A stretch of DNA of 64,000 nt from Saprospiraceae bacterium (GTDB lineage: Bacteria; Bacteroidota; Bacteroidia; Chitinophagales; Saprospiraceae). How positions within the stretch are numbered: position 1 is the first letter of the stretch; the number at the start of each line of letters is the position of its first letter. The notes under the pieces are model-generated. The model made no database searches. It had not been told where the DNA came from and saw only the letters and a program-made list of their open reading frames with translations. The DNA lies in the NCBI GenBank assembly GCA_016714445.1, contig JADJNF010000009.1:682001-746000 (forward strand), in the 5' to 3' direction. Below, in pieces: positions 31,496-41,717 of this stretch. The position numbers were made by a program, and so were the translations under genes.

Positions 31496-34400
31496 TTATT
31501 TTTCGGTAATTTGAGTTACTGTAGATTTTAAATTTTTCTCGAAATCAACCATAGAGCCAAATTCTGTTCGGAACGCAACTCCCAAACCATATTTTTCACG
31601 GAGCCCTGTAATGGTGATGGGATCAATATCATACTTACCGTATAGCCTTACTTTCAATTTTCTATCTTCAGTTAGTTGGAATTCAAGGGCAAAGTCAGGT
31701 AAGACCTGATTGATAGCAATTCCCTGATTTTGTATAACGTAATTGCCTCCAATGTCCACAGAAAAACGATTATTTTTAAAAACCAGGGTATTTCTGACTG
31801 CTATCTCATCCGGCAAAATATTGTTGCTGCTCGAAATTCCAAAATTATTGTTACGCACATTTAAGTCAAAATCTATACCTGAAATCAACCCACCTTCGTC
31901 CACCATTGAATTGAGAATATTTGTAATAAATAATGACAGCTGGCTGGTCAGGAACTCGCTCAAAGTATTAATACCTGCTGACTGAATACCTGCAGCACCA
32001 AATACATCAGCAACTCTGTTGGATGGCAAAAAAGAATTAAATACTATCAAACCAAGGACTTGTCCATTCAATTCCAACTCATTATTTCTTAATAATCTGA
32101 GTTTACTATCAGCAAAATTTGCAATGTCACCAGTAAGATTTGGAAAAGACAAATCAAATCTGATTTCGGGCTTATACAACGAACCTCCAAGTTTGAGTTG
32201 TAAATCAACTTCAGTATTTTGTCCTGCTAGTCTCTGATCATCCGGGCTGGCCAAGGTGAGATATTCTGCGATGAAAGGTTCTACTGATGTTCTCGTCCTG
32301 TATTTTGCCGTTATGTCAAGTGTTGCGTTGACCGGATCTCCTGTCCAACTTATAGTGCCTCCCCTTTCTACCACAAAAGGTTTTGCGACCGGCAGTAAGG
32401 CTACTGTAAATAAATACTGGCCCTGTTCTATTTCATAATTTCCAAATATTTCAAAATCACCTTGCCGGGTGATGTCAATTTTCATATTTCCTCTGCCCGA
32501 TCCTTTGATTATATCTCCTCTGGTTTCATTAAAAATAAGACTTACTTCTGCGTCAGGGGTTAAAGTGATGGTCATTTCTACGTTTATTCCATTCACTGTG
32601 AAAGGTTTTTTCGCTCTCGTTTCGTTATTATCTCCTTTCTCGACAAACTTTATAAAGCTCTGATTTATAGCTAATTGATGATTATCCACTGGTATAAACA
32701 ATTTTGTTCCAGGTCCGGTAATGGCATTAATCTTCATATCTACTTTATCAAATGAGCCGGTAAACTCAGCGCTCAGTTGTCCTACTCCATAACCGTAATA
32801 ACTGAGATTATCCCCTTTTGTCGTATTGAGTCCGACTACATTGTTGCCCGAAATCACAGCATTTACTCCAAAATCCTTAAACATTTTGTGTACTAAACCT
32901 CCTTTGATCGTCCCAAAGTTCCCATTCTGGTCAGTAATTTTTGCCCCATCAAGATCAATTGCTGTATTACTGATTTTTATCTTTTGTTTATCAAAAAAAT
33001 AAGTCGTACCCGTATATATAATCGTAGTTTTCCCTTTGTTTATTGATCCTTCTCCCGATAATTTTAAATCACTCACCACACCCCCAAATACTATGTCTGC
33101 ATCAATATTGCCGGTGGTATTTTTTATCCCGGCTTTAAGCAGATATTCTATGATTTTCATTGGCGCTTGTCTCAATTTTATCTTCGAATCAACAAATTTT
33201 AGTTTTTCATCATAAGTACCCTTGATGGCCAGAAAATCTCCAATGGAAATATTTGCTTTTACGGGTGACAATGCTGATTTACTCACATCTATAAATATTG
33301 ATCCGTAAGAGTCCCCATTGATGGTAAACTGGGGAATATTCAGATACCCACCTATTTCTTTATCTTTAGCAAAAACGTCTTCTATTCGGGCAGAAATGTT
33401 GGTTAGTCCTCCAAATTTCATCTTGTCATATTTGATGAAACCATTGACAATATCGACATTAAAATTATCAATTTCCAGATTTAAGCCTTTGTTATCATTT
33501 ATATCATTGATGCCGATGCTCCTTTGTCCATCAGAAAGGATAAAATTATCGAGATTGACATATCCTTCGCCAAAAACAATATTATTTGTTTTATCTATTT
33601 TCCATTGTGTGCCCAACATGACCAGCAAATTATCAGCGAGTGTAAGATTATAGCCCTTTGGGTGTGGAATCATTTGCCCTTTAATATCAAAATTTTCTAA
33701 TGAATCAATGAGTTTTTCAGTAGAAAATGAAAAATTTAATGTATCTCCTTTGAGTGTAGTATTCAGGTCTACAGGATTAAAATGTCTTCCTAATGCAAAA
33801 GTAGAATCGATGTGGACCAGGATATCCCCTGACTTTCTATCTGCAGTAACGAGTAGCTGCAAATTATTGACAGAATCCTTATTGATTTTTAATATGGGAA
33901 TGTCAGAAGCGATGGAAATTTCATTCTTATAGGTATCCAGTCTACCTTTGAGACTCAATCTTTTGAAATAACTATTGTCCAATCCTATGAGTGAAAGGAA
34001 ATTTTTACTATCCTGAAGACTAAAGTTAAAATCAAACTTTTGTTTTGCCGAAACAGTAGCAATATCTTGTTTCCAACTTTTGGTAATATATGGATAATTG
34101 GTGTACAGGATTTTTTTAATGGACTTGGCTATGTTTGGCAGATCGTATTCACCATTTAAATTGATAATACCTAAATCACACATGATAGAAATTAATTTTC
34201 CGCCAGTTACAGTATTTTTTGAAGTCAGGTCTAATGCAGTAAGGTTATAAATTGAATCTTTGGCTCTCATATTGAAATCGGACATTTTTATATCTCCCGT
34301 AAAATCGTTCAGATTACTTCCTGTGACATTTATGTCCATTTTTGCCTGAAAGCTAAGTGGCGAAGTAGATAGGTTTAATGCCTGAAGATTGATATTTTTT

Positions 34401-36313
34401 ACATCTGATTTGAAATTTAGAAAAACCTGTTTGTCTAAATATTCAAAAGAACCATCAAAAACAAAGTCAATATTCTCATCCTGAATTTTAAAAACACCGT
34501 TAAAAGTATTTTTATCTATTTTCCCATCTATTATAAAATCTTTATAATTATATTTTTTGTATACAAGTGAATTTACAGTTGCTATCAGATCTGCTTTGAC
34601 CGTATTTAACGTCAGTCCCCTTCCTTCGTCCACTTTTGATTTAAAATTGACAAGACCAAGATCTTTATTATCACTCCATCTTCCGAGATTAAAGTTAAAA
34701 AGATTCAATGTACCGGAATAGTTGGCTTTGTTTGATCCTTGTGTGATGTCCAATCTCATGTCCATTTCAGCCGTTCCTACATCAGATCTCAATTTGCCAT
34801 AGGCCACAAAATCTTCAAGATAACCATCAAACCTGCCCGTAAAATTTATAGAACCAAGCTTATAAAAATTTTCAGGCGGATTGAAGGATGGGATTATCAT
34901 TTTAATTTTTCGCATGCTGGTCATAAACCTATCCAGACGTATATTCAGCACAGTATTATCTGGATCAAGAAGATTTCTGGTATTAAATGATCCTGCAATG
35001 CTTAATTTTTCGCCCATTCTGATATCAACATCTCTTCCGGCAAGACTATTTATCTTACCATAAAACCTGCCATTGATGTGAATGTATTCATCACTATTAC
35101 CGGAAATAAAAGGAACCTTGCTCAAACTTTTCACAAAGTGAGACAGATCATTCAGATATATTTTTGACTCATTAAATTCAGCATTGAGTATAACTTTATC
35201 CGTAAACTCTGAAAAGGAAGCAAAATCAGCAAAATTAAATTTCAATTGATTCTTCACCAGAGTTTTCCCCATATCAATGGTAAAAGACCTAAATTCGGCT
35301 GAGCCAGTATTGAGTATTATTGTATCACTCTTTATATTGTGAATCTCAAATCCTGTATTATCCGAAGCAGACAGAGTTTCGAGCCTGGCCAGAATTTCTG
35401 AGTTATTTCTGAAACTAAAGTTCTTAAGCAATACATTTATATTGTCAAAGAAAAAATTATTATAATCCAGATAGTCTTTAAATTGTTGTTCTGTTAGTAT
35501 CAAAGCATTGGATATACCAAATTTACCACCCTTAATAGCAAATTCTCTAAATGTAAGGGTTATAGGTTCGGAACTATCATCTATATCACTGACAGCCTTT
35601 TGCGCCACTGAAAGTTCATCATCTATCGAGCAGTCATATTCATATATATGACTTTGATAAGTTGGCTTGTCCAGAAGTATAGCATTTAAATCAAAATCTT
35701 TACATATCAGATCTATATAATTGATATCAAAATTTCCACCAGCCAAAGTAATCAAGTGGTATCTGCCTTTGTTTTTATTATCAATTTTTACATAAATATC
35801 TGACAAATCCACTTCTTTCAGTCTAAAGTCCAGCGGGGCACTTTTGCTTGTTGATGCCGGAGATGTAGAAAGATTATCCAAAAATTTCTGAATATTCGAT
35901 TTGTTTTCTCCCAATTCAGTAATAATATTCAATCTGATGTCTTTTACACCTATGTAAGATAGGTCAAGTCTGTTATTCAGCAGGAAAAAAATATTTTTAC
36001 TCAGAGAAAAATTTAATGCACCACCATGAACAATTGTATTATCTCTGCTATCTTTAATATCAAAATTCTGAAGAATGACCCCATCAAAAGGACTGATTTT
36101 GAGCCTTTCTGCCGTCACAGTGGTATTGGTAGCTTCTGATAAATATTTGGTAACCTTGGTAGAGAGCCATGTCTGAACAACGGCAAATTGAAGGAGTAAA
36201 ATAACTAATAATAAAAGCACAACTATAGCTATGAATACTCTTCGTATCCACAATCTCAAAGGTGATCTTTTTTCCACTGATACAGTATCAGATTTTACTT
36301 CATCCAAGCCCAA
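31496..36313 (-). CDS. tamB: TamB-like translocation and assembly module protein
   Basis: A 1605-residue protein with one N-terminal membrane helix (about 24-46) and a long run of repetitive beta strands in the periplasm, as in the bridge-like AsmA/TamB proteins that carry phospholipids or help outer-membrane protein assembly. The C-terminal DUF490-type domain (about 1250-1600) is recognisable from 'KGSGRGNMKIDITRQGDFEI', 'GNYEIEQGQYLFTV' and the final 'LGVAFRTEF'. No TamA gene lies beside it in this window. It is 198 bases downstream of folP on the same strand. Confidence 0.88.
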   Translation of the reverse strand: MGLDEVKSDTVSVEKRSPLRLWIRRVFIAIVVLLLLVILLLQFAVVQTWLSTKVTKYLSEATNTTVTAERLKISPFDGVILQNFDIKDSRDNTIVHGGALNFSLSKNIFFLLNNRLDLSYIGVKDIRLNIITELGENKSNIQKFLDNLSTSPASTSKSAPLDFRLKEVDLSDIYVKIDNKNKGRYHLITLAGGNFDINYIDLICKDFDLNAILLDKPTYQSHIYEYDCSIDDELSVAQKAVSDIDDSSEPITLTFREFAIKGGKFGISNALILTEQQFKDYLDYNNFFFDNINVLLKNFSFRNNSEILARLETLSASDNTGFEIHNIKSDTIILNTGSAEFRSFTIDMGKTLVKNQLKFNFADFASFSEFTDKVILNAEFNESKIYLNDLSHFVKSLSKVPFISGNSDEYIHINGRFYGKINSLAGRDVDIRMGEKLSIAGSFNTRNLLDPDNTVLNIRLDRFMTSMRKIKMIIPSFNPPENFYKLGSINFTGRFDGYLEDFVAYGKLRSDVGTAEMDMRLDITQGSNKANYSGTLNLFNFNLGRWSDNKDLGLVNFKSKVDEGRGLTLNTVKADLIATVNSLVYKKYNYKDFIIDGKIDKNTFNGVFKIQDENIDFVFDGSFEYLDKQVFLNFKSDVKNINLQALNLSTSPLSFQAKMDINVTGSNLNDFTGDIKMSDFNMRAKDSIYNLTALDLTSKNTVTGGKLISIMCDLGIINLNGEYDLPNIAKSIKKILYTNYPYITKSWKQDIATVSAKQKFDFNFSLQDSKNFLSLIGLDNSYFKRLSLKGRLDTYKNEISIASDIPILKINKDSVNNLQLLVTADRKSGDILVHIDSTFALGRHFNPVDLNTTLKGDTLNFSFSTEKLIDSLENFDIKGQMIPHPKGYNLTLADNLLVMLGTQWKIDKTNNIVFGEGYVNLDNFILSDGQRSIGINDINDNKGLNLEIDNFNVDIVNGFIKYDKMKFGGLTNISARIEDVFAKDKEIGGYLNIPQFTINGDSYGSIFIDVSKSALSPVKANISIGDFLAIKGTYDEKLKFVDSKIKLRQAPMKIIEYLLKAGIKNTTGNIDADIVFGGVVSDLKLSGEGSINKGKTTIIYTGTTYFFDKQKIKISNTAIDLDGAKITDQNGNFGTIKGGLVHKMFKDFGVNAVISGNNVVGLNTTKGDNLSYYGYGVGQLSAEFTGSFDKVDMKINAITGPGTKLFIPVDNHQLAINQSFIKFVEKGDNNETRAKKPFTVNGINVEMTITLTPDAEVSLIFNETRGDIIKGSGRGNMKIDITRQGDFEIFGNYEIEQGQYLFTVALLPVAKPFVVERGGTISWTGDPVNATLDITAKYRTRTSVEPFIAEYLTLASPDDQRLAGQNTEVDLQLKLGGSLYKPEIRFDLSFPNLTGDIANFADSKLRLLRNNELELNGQVLGLIVFNSFLPSNRVADVFGAAGIQSAGINTLSEFLTSQLSLFITNILNSMVDEGGLISGIDFDLNVRNNNFGISSSNNILPDEIAVRNTLVFKNNRFSVDIGGNYVIQNQGIAINQVLPDFALEFQLTEDRKLKVRLYGKYDIDPITITGLREKYGLGVAFRTEFGSMVDFEKNLKSTVTQITEK

Positions 36314-36511
36314 CTTTCCTTATTTATTCTAATTAAAACGCTTAAAATTAATAATATATCATGAAAATCTAAAAAATTAACAGTACATTAATATTATAAC
36401 CTGGTAAGTATATGCCAGCCAAAGTAAGTATTGATTTATACATCAGGGTTTACCCTTGAAATAATCAATTTTTGATTATCGCCTTCGGTCCTTCTTACAG
36501 CGCCGAAAAAG

Positions 36512-37348
36512 TTAGTTTGTCAACAATTGATGCAATGTTATACATTCCATAGCCTCTTTCACATCATGTACTCTCAGTATTCTCGCTCCTTTTTGCAGCG
36601 CATACATGTGCAATGCTGTAGTCCCATTTATCGCGCTGTCTGCATTTGTGTTCAATGGTCCCCATATCATTGATTTTCTGGAAATACCTGCCATAACAGG
36701 CAAATCAAATATTTGTAAAACTTCGAGTTTCTTCATGATTTGATAGTTATGGTCCAAAGTTTTACCAAACCCGAAACCAGGATCTATAACTATATCTACA
36801 ATACCCTGCTCTTTGGCTTGCTGAATTTTAAGCACAAAAAAACGGGTTATTTCCATGACAACATCCTCGTATGAAGGATTTTGCTGCATATCTGATGGTA
36901 AACCTTTCATATGCATCATAATATAAGGAACATGGAAAGATGAAACCAATTTCATCATATCGCTATCAAAGGTTCCTGCTGAAATATCATTGATCATCGA
37001 AGCACCCGCCTGAATTACTTCTTTAGCCACCTTGCTTCTCAAAGTATCCACAGAAATGATAGCCTCAGGAAAATATTTTTTAACTGCTTCAACTGCCGGT
37101 AATATAAGGTTCAACTCTTCATCAATAGAAATAATAGCAGAACCCGGCTTACTTGACATCGCTCCAAGGTCTAAAATGGTGGCGCCTTCATGAAGCATTT
37201 TTGAAGCTGTAGCCAGCACAAGGTCTGTAGTATTTGCTCTGGATGCACTATAAAATGAATTGTCATTTACATTTATAATTCCCATAACAACCGGCTTATC
37301 CAAAGAAATTAACTGGCCATTACAATTGAGTGTATTCGTCACAGACAT
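36512..37348 (-). CDS. folP: Dihydropteroate synthase with unusual loop motifs
   Basis: A 278-residue TIM-barrel enzyme that joins 4-aminobenzoate to the pterin pyrophosphate in folate synthesis. The barrel shows 'VVMGIINVNDNSFYSASR', 'GATILDLGAMSSKPGS', 'IISVDTLRSKVAKEV', 'MINDISAG', 'IMMHMKGLP', 'IVIDPGFGFGKT' and 'GISRKSMI', matching all main family blocks. Loop 1 reads NVNDNSF where nearly all relatives have NVTPDSF, and loop 2 reads SSKPG where STRPG is usual. It is probably still the sole DHPS, but a second folP elsewhere is possible. Confidence 0.88.
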   Translation of the reverse strand: MSVTNTLNCNGQLISLDKPVVMGIINVNDNSFYSASRANTTDLVLATASKMLHEGATILDLGAMSSKPGSAIISIDEELNLILPAVEAVKKYFPEAIISVDTLRSKVAKEVIQAGASMINDISAGTFDSDMMKLVSSFHVPYIMMHMKGLPSDMQQNPSYEDVVMEITRFFVLKIQQAKEQGIVDIVIDPGFGFGKTLDHNYQIMKKLEVLQIFDLPVMAGISRKSMIWGPLNTNADSAINGTTALHMYALQKGARILRVHDVKEAMECITLHQLLTN

Positions 37349-37447
37349 CTTGTTATTAGAAAATAATGAGGTAAAAATATCACAAAATTAACTTTTTTGA
37401 GCAATGGATTGTTTTGAATTATCAATTTAACATCAAGAAGGAAATAG

Positions 37448-38029
37448 ATGAACACATTGAATGCTGATTACTGGAACAATAGACATCAGGCAGGTGACAC
37501 ACCCTGGGATATAAAAATGCCTTCACCGCCAATAACATCCTACATAGATCAGCTCAAAGATAAAAACATAAGTATTTTAATACCTGGGGCTGGTCATTCG
37601 CATGAAGCAACTTATTTGATTGATCATGGATTTGAGAACATTACAGTTTGTGACATCTCAGAAGTTGCCATCCAAAAAATGAAGCTCCAAATGAATAACA
37701 GAATCTTGATAAACTATTTGAATATTGACTTTTTTGTTCTTGATGGTACTTTTGATTTGATCATTGAACAAACTTTCTTTTGTGCCATAGACCCTGTCTT
37801 CAGGAGCAAATATGTTGACAAAATGAGTACTTTATTGAAGCCGGATGGTAAATTGGTGGGTGTTTTGTTTGGTATAGAGTTTCCGCATAAAGGTCCCCCA
37901 TTTGGTGGACATATATCTGAATACAAATCATTGTTTAGTCCAAAACTACATATTCAAACTATGGAAATATGTTACAACTCAATACCTCAGAGAATGGGAA
38001 ATGAATTGTTTTTTATTTGTAAAAATTAA
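37448..38029 (+). CDS. TPMT-type SAM-dependent methyltransferase
   Basis: A 193-residue class I methyltransferase. The family start 'YWNNRHQAGDTPWDIKMPSP' and the SAM-binding 'ISILIPGAGHSHEATYL' with 'VTVCDIS'-like acidic strand end are typical of thiopurine methyltransferase relatives, as is the late 'GPPFGG' motif. It probably methylates a small molecule (thiol, halide or selenium compound). It is divergently transcribed from folP. Confidence 0.85.
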   Translation: MNTLNADYWNNRHQAGDTPWDIKMPSPPITSYIDQLKDKNISILIPGAGHSHEATYLIDHGFENITVCDISEVAIQKMKLQMNNRILINYLNIDFFVLDGTFDLIIEQTFFCAIDPVFRSKYVDKMSTLLKPDGKLVGVLFGIEFPHKGPPFGGHISEYKSLFSPKLHIQTMEICYNSIPQRMGNELFFICKN

Positions 38030-38151
38030 ATTTTTTAAAAAACATTAACAGTATTTTTTTTGGTTTTTTAAAACTAGAACCTATCTTGCGGTGTCATAAC
38101 ATGACATTTAAGAGAAAATTTAGATTTTTATAACCGCAAACCAGTTGTATT

Positions 38152-39468
38152 TTGAAACTTACACTATTAAAATTGAGTAAGTCAAGAAAACGTGTTACTG
38201 ATACTATCGTTTCTTTGATTATAGCTTCCATCATCATATTCGGTTACCATGCCGACAACACTTCAAAAGAAAAACAATCCGAACCATCTTATTCATCTTC
38301 AAGTCCTGTTTACCAATTCGGATTTAACCTTGACTCCGTTCACATTGAGAAAAATACGATCCGTAAAAATGAATTTTTTGGCGGTATATTGAGTGCAAAC
38401 GGGCTTACTGCAAATCTTATACTCCTCCTTGAACATGAAGCAAAAGACATTTTCAATGTAAGAAACATACAGACCGGCACAAAATATCACGTGATAAAAA
38501 AGCATGAATGTGACGAGAAACCACTAGCCATAGTTTACGAACCTGACAGATATAAGTATATTGTCTATGATTTTAGAGATTCTGTAAATGTCAGATTGGT
38601 AGAAAAAAAAGTAGATGTATGTGAAGAAATCGCTTCAGGAAAAATAGAAACATCACTTTGGAGTGCTTTGGAATCTAAAGGTGTAAATTCGGCAGTCATA
38701 GATTTAATGGAAGATGCATTGTCAAGTTCAGTCGACTTTTATCATACTAAAAAAGGTGACGAGTTTAAGTTGATATATGAAAACAAATACGTGGATGGAG
38801 AGTTGGTAGGCATCGGCAAACTAATAGGAGCTTGTTATATCAATGATAACGGAGCTAATTATTCTGTTTTATATAACAATAAAGGGGATGAAGGTTATTT
38901 TGACGCAGAAGGAAGACCAGCAAAGAAAGCTTTCCTCAAAGCGCCTGTTAAGTTTTCACGCATCTCATCCAACTATAATCTTCGCCGCTTTCATCCAATA
39001 AAAGGAAAAACCATCCCTCATTTGGGAACAGATTACGCAGCTCCATATGGTACGGAAATCAGAAGTGTAGCTGATGGAGTAGTTACTGCTGCTGCCTACA
39101 CCAGCGGAAATGGTAAGTTTGTAAAAGTAAAACATGACAAGATCTATGAAACGCAGTATCTGCATATGTCCAGATTTGCAAAAGGTGTCAGACCTGGTAC
39201 CAGAATAAAACAAGGCCAAACCATAGGATATGTCGGGGCAACAGGTTTAGCAACCGGACCTCATGTGTGCTTCAGATTTTGGAAAAATGGAAGACAAGTT
39301 AATCACCTTAAAGAAAAACTGCCATCGGCCAAACCAATGAATGCTTCTGAACTTCCGGCATTTTTTGAGTTGAGAGATAAAATCATACTTAAACTCAGCC
39401 AGATTGAAAGCAGTCAAAATGATCTTGTATCTGTTGAAGCCAATGAAGGCAAAATAATTAAACCATAA
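38152..39468 (+). CDS. M23 metallopeptidase with Cys in the HxH position
   Basis: A 438-residue protein starting at TTG (no ATG available), with one N-terminal membrane segment (about 20-35). Residues 285-380 form the LytM/M23 domain. The first zinc ligands are His290 and Asp294 (HLGTDYAAP) and the catalytic His338 is in YLHM. The last motif reads GPHVCFRFW, so His371 is kept but the second His of HxH is Cys373. M23 enzymes cut peptide cross-bridges of the cell wall. The change may alter zinc binding or mark a non-catalytic subfamily. The next gene is a second M23 peptidase. Confidence 0.88.
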   Translation: MKLTLLKLSKSRKRVTDTIVSLIIASIIIFGYHADNTSKEKQSEPSYSSSSPVYQFGFNLDSVHIEKNTIRKNEFFGGILSANGLTANLILLLEHEAKDIFNVRNIQTGTKYHVIKKHECDEKPLAIVYEPDRYKYIVYDFRDSVNVRLVEKKVDVCEEIASGKIETSLWSALESKGVNSAVIDLMEDALSSSVDFYHTKKGDEFKLIYENKYVDGELVGIGKLIGACYINDNGANYSVLYNNKGDEGYFDAEGRPAKKAFLKAPVKFSRISSNYNLRRFHPIKGKTIPHLGTDYAAPYGTEIRSVADGVVTAAAYTSGNGKFVKVKHDKIYETQYLHMSRFAKGVRPGTRIKQGQTIGYVGATGLATGPHVCFRFWKNGRQVNHLKEKLPSAKPMNASELPAFFELRDKIILKLSQIESSQNDLVSVEANEGKIIKP

Positions 39469-39770
39469 AAAGGCGTTTTAATTTTTTTTTGGTTTTTTTT
39501 ATTAAATATTGCTCTTGCCATATGACAATTTTTAGCTATATATTTGGCTCTAAATTTTAAATACCTACATCCCTTTTATATGTTGTTTTTATCATCTGTA
39601 AGTGTGAATTATGTAAAAATTCATAAAAATTATATATAAATAAATCAACATAATGTTGGTTAGCTGAATATAATTTTATATTTTTACACTGTTTTTAATA
39701 CCAATAGTATCCGTATTTTCTGGCAAATATTTATCCAATAAGTTTTGTCAAAATAAAACGTAATCTGAAA
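39469..39770. other. AT-rich intergenic region
   Basis: Contains T-runs and no coding frame of note. It must hold the promoter of the second M23 gene, but no clear box was identified. Confidence 0.4.
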
Positions 39771-40754
39771 ATGAAGAATGTAAAATACGTATACAACGAG
39801 CACACTTTACAATATGAAGAACACAAACTATCGCGAAGGGAGAAATTTCGCAAAAGTTTGTACTTTACATCTGCCGTTGTTCTTACTTCAGTTTTAATGT
39901 TTGTATTTGCTTATCAGTATTTTCCCACACCAAAAGAAAAGGTGATGGAGAAAGAAAAAGAGCAATTGGAGTTTTACCTAACCCAATTGACCGATGAATA
40001 CGGCTTACTTTCAAAAAAAATAGAGTCTCTCCATGAGAAGGATAGTGAGATAAACAGAATGATTTTAGGTGCAAAACCTATAGATGATGGTATATGGAAT
40101 GGTGGTATAGGTGGACATGATAAATATGTATTTCTGGAAAACTTCAAGGAAACAGGTAGAATGATTAAAGAAAACCTGGAAACTGTAGATAAACTTAAAA
40201 TAAAAATTGATATTCAGAAAAAATCTTTAGACAGTCTTTATAAAGTTGCTGTCGTCAAAGAAAAAAAATTAGTATCTATCCCGTCAATCAAACCCGTAAA
40301 AGAAACATCCCTTAAGAAAGATGTAAAGTTTCTTTCCGGTTTTGGTATGAGAATACATCCTATCCACAAACTCAGAAGATTTCACAAAGGTATTGATTTT
40401 ACAGCTCCTCAAGGGACAGACATTCAAGCCACAGGTAATGGAAGGGTTGTCTCCATAAATAAAACAGGGAGCGGCTATGGAAAACATCTGATGATAGATC
40501 ACGGATATGGATACAAAACACTTTATGCTCACATGCATTCCATCAATGTAAAAGAAGGAGATATAGTAAAAAAAGGCCAGTTTATAGGTAAAGTAGGTAG
40601 TACAGGTACATCGACTGCGCCGCACCTGCATTATGAAATATGGCTAAATGGAGTAGCTATTAATCCTGTAGATTATTGTCTTGACGGTTTGTCGCCTAAG
40701 GAATATCAGGACATAGTAAAACGTGCTTCCACGGATAATCAATCATTGGATTAA
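39771..40754 (+). CDS. M23 family metallopeptidase, membrane-anchored
   Basis: A 327-residue protein with a short cytoplasmic start, one membrane helix (about 30-50), a coiled-coil region (56-160) and a C-terminal M23 domain (about 190-305). All zinc ligands are present: His205 and Asp209 (HKGIDF), and His285/His287 in APHLHYE, with YAHM before. It should be an active cell wall endopeptidase that splits peptidoglycan peptides. The coiled coil may link it to division or elongation partners. Confidence 0.93.
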   Translation: MKNVKYVYNEHTLQYEEHKLSRREKFRKSLYFTSAVVLTSVLMFVFAYQYFPTPKEKVMEKEKEQLEFYLTQLTDEYGLLSKKIESLHEKDSEINRMILGAKPIDDGIWNGGIGGHDKYVFLENFKETGRMIKENLETVDKLKIKIDIQKKSLDSLYKVAVVKEKKLVSIPSIKPVKETSLKKDVKFLSGFGMRIHPIHKLRRFHKGIDFTAPQGTDIQATGNGRVVSINKTGSGYGKHLMIDHGYGYKTLYAHMHSINVKEGDIVKKGQFIGKVGSTGTSTAPHLHYEIWLNGVAINPVDYCLDGLSPKEYQDIVKRASTDNQSLD

Positions 40755-40799
40755 AAGTAAACCAAGCTGAATAAAGCTGTGTAAAGATAAAATTTATAG

Positions 40800-40840
40800 A
40801 AAAAAAGAGCCTGGAATCATATATTTCAGGCTCTTTTTTT
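40800..40840. terminator. Bidirectional rho-independent terminator
   Basis: AAAAAAAGAGCCTG pairs with CAGGCTCTTTTTTT around a 13-base loop, with A- and T-runs on both sides. It lies between the convergent M23 and peroxiredoxin genes and serves both. Confidence 0.92.
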
Positions 40841-40847
40841 ACATTAC

Positions 40848-41489
40848 TTATTTATGTACTACGTTTCCCGGTACGTAACGTAGATAAGGTTTTACTACCT
40901 CCGGTTCAACCCCAAATTTGGCGCTGATCTGATCTGTTGGGATAGAAGGTATTACAATCACTTTATCACCTGAAATCCAATCTGCAGGTGTCGCTAATCC
41001 ATAATTAGCAGTCAGCTGCAACGAATCCAATACCCTAAGCAATTCATTAAAGTTTCTACCTGTAGAAGCGGGATATGTCAGCGTAAGTTTTACTTTTTTA
41101 TCCGGCCCGATGATAAATACAGATCTAACCGTGGTTTTTTCACTAGCATTGGGGTGTATCATATCATAGAGTTGGGCAACCACCCTATTTTCGTCTGCTA
41201 TGATTGGAAAATTCACTTTCACATCATTGACTTCTTCGATATCAGGAACCCATTTATTGTGCGAAGCAAGATCATCTACCGAAACAGCAATAACTTTTGT
41301 ATTTCTTTTTTGAAACTCACCCGAAAGTAAAGCTGTCTTACCAAGTTCAGTAGTACAAACCGGGGTAAAATCAGCCGGGTGCGAAAAAAGCAATCCCCAG
41401 AAATCACCAAGCCATTCATGAAAATCTATTTCACCCTGGGTAGTATTTGCTGTAAAATTTGGTGCAATATCTCCTAATCGTATTGACAT
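40848..41489 (-). CDS. 1-Cys (Prx6-type) peroxiredoxin
   Basis: A 213-residue thiol peroxidase that reduces peroxides. The peroxidatic Cys45 is in the PADFTPVCTTELG motif, and the catalytic Arg is in 'TVRSVFIIGPDKK'. There is no other cysteine in the protein, so it belongs to the 1-Cys Prx6 class with the C-terminal extension ('LRYVPGNVVHK'). It is cytoplasmic. Confidence 0.93.
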   Translation of the reverse strand: MSIRLGDIAPNFTANTTQGEIDFHEWLGDFWGLLFSHPADFTPVCTTELGKTALLSGEFQKRNTKVIAVSVDDLASHNKWVPDIEEVNDVKVNFPIIADENRVVAQLYDMIHPNASEKTTVRSVFIIGPDKKVKLTLTYPASTGRNFNELLRVLDSLQLTANYGLATPADWISGDKVIVIPSIPTDQISAKFGVEPEVVKPYLRYVPGNVVHK

Positions 41490-41694
41490 AATTAAACCAT
41501 TTTAAGTATTTAAGAAAATACAAAGTTAAACTAAAAATATTTATTAATATATTAATTCTATGTATTTAATAGACTTTAATAAATAATTAACTTCTTATAA
41601 ATAGACATTCAAAAAATGACAGATAATATTGCTTTTAAAAAATAATTACATAATCACTTCTTAATCTGAAAACATTTTCATTGCTTTGCATATT

Positions 41695-41708
41695 ATTAGT
41701 ATACTAAT
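41695..41708. promoter_or_regulatory. 14-bp perfect palindrome, likely MarR operator
   Basis: ATTAGTATACTAAT ends nine bases before the marR start codon and overlaps the place where transcription should begin, after the weak -7 box TTGCTTTG at 41681-41688. Such a palindrome is what a MarR dimer binds, so autorepression of the operon is likely. Confidence 0.6.
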
Positions 41709-41717
41709 TAATTAGAA

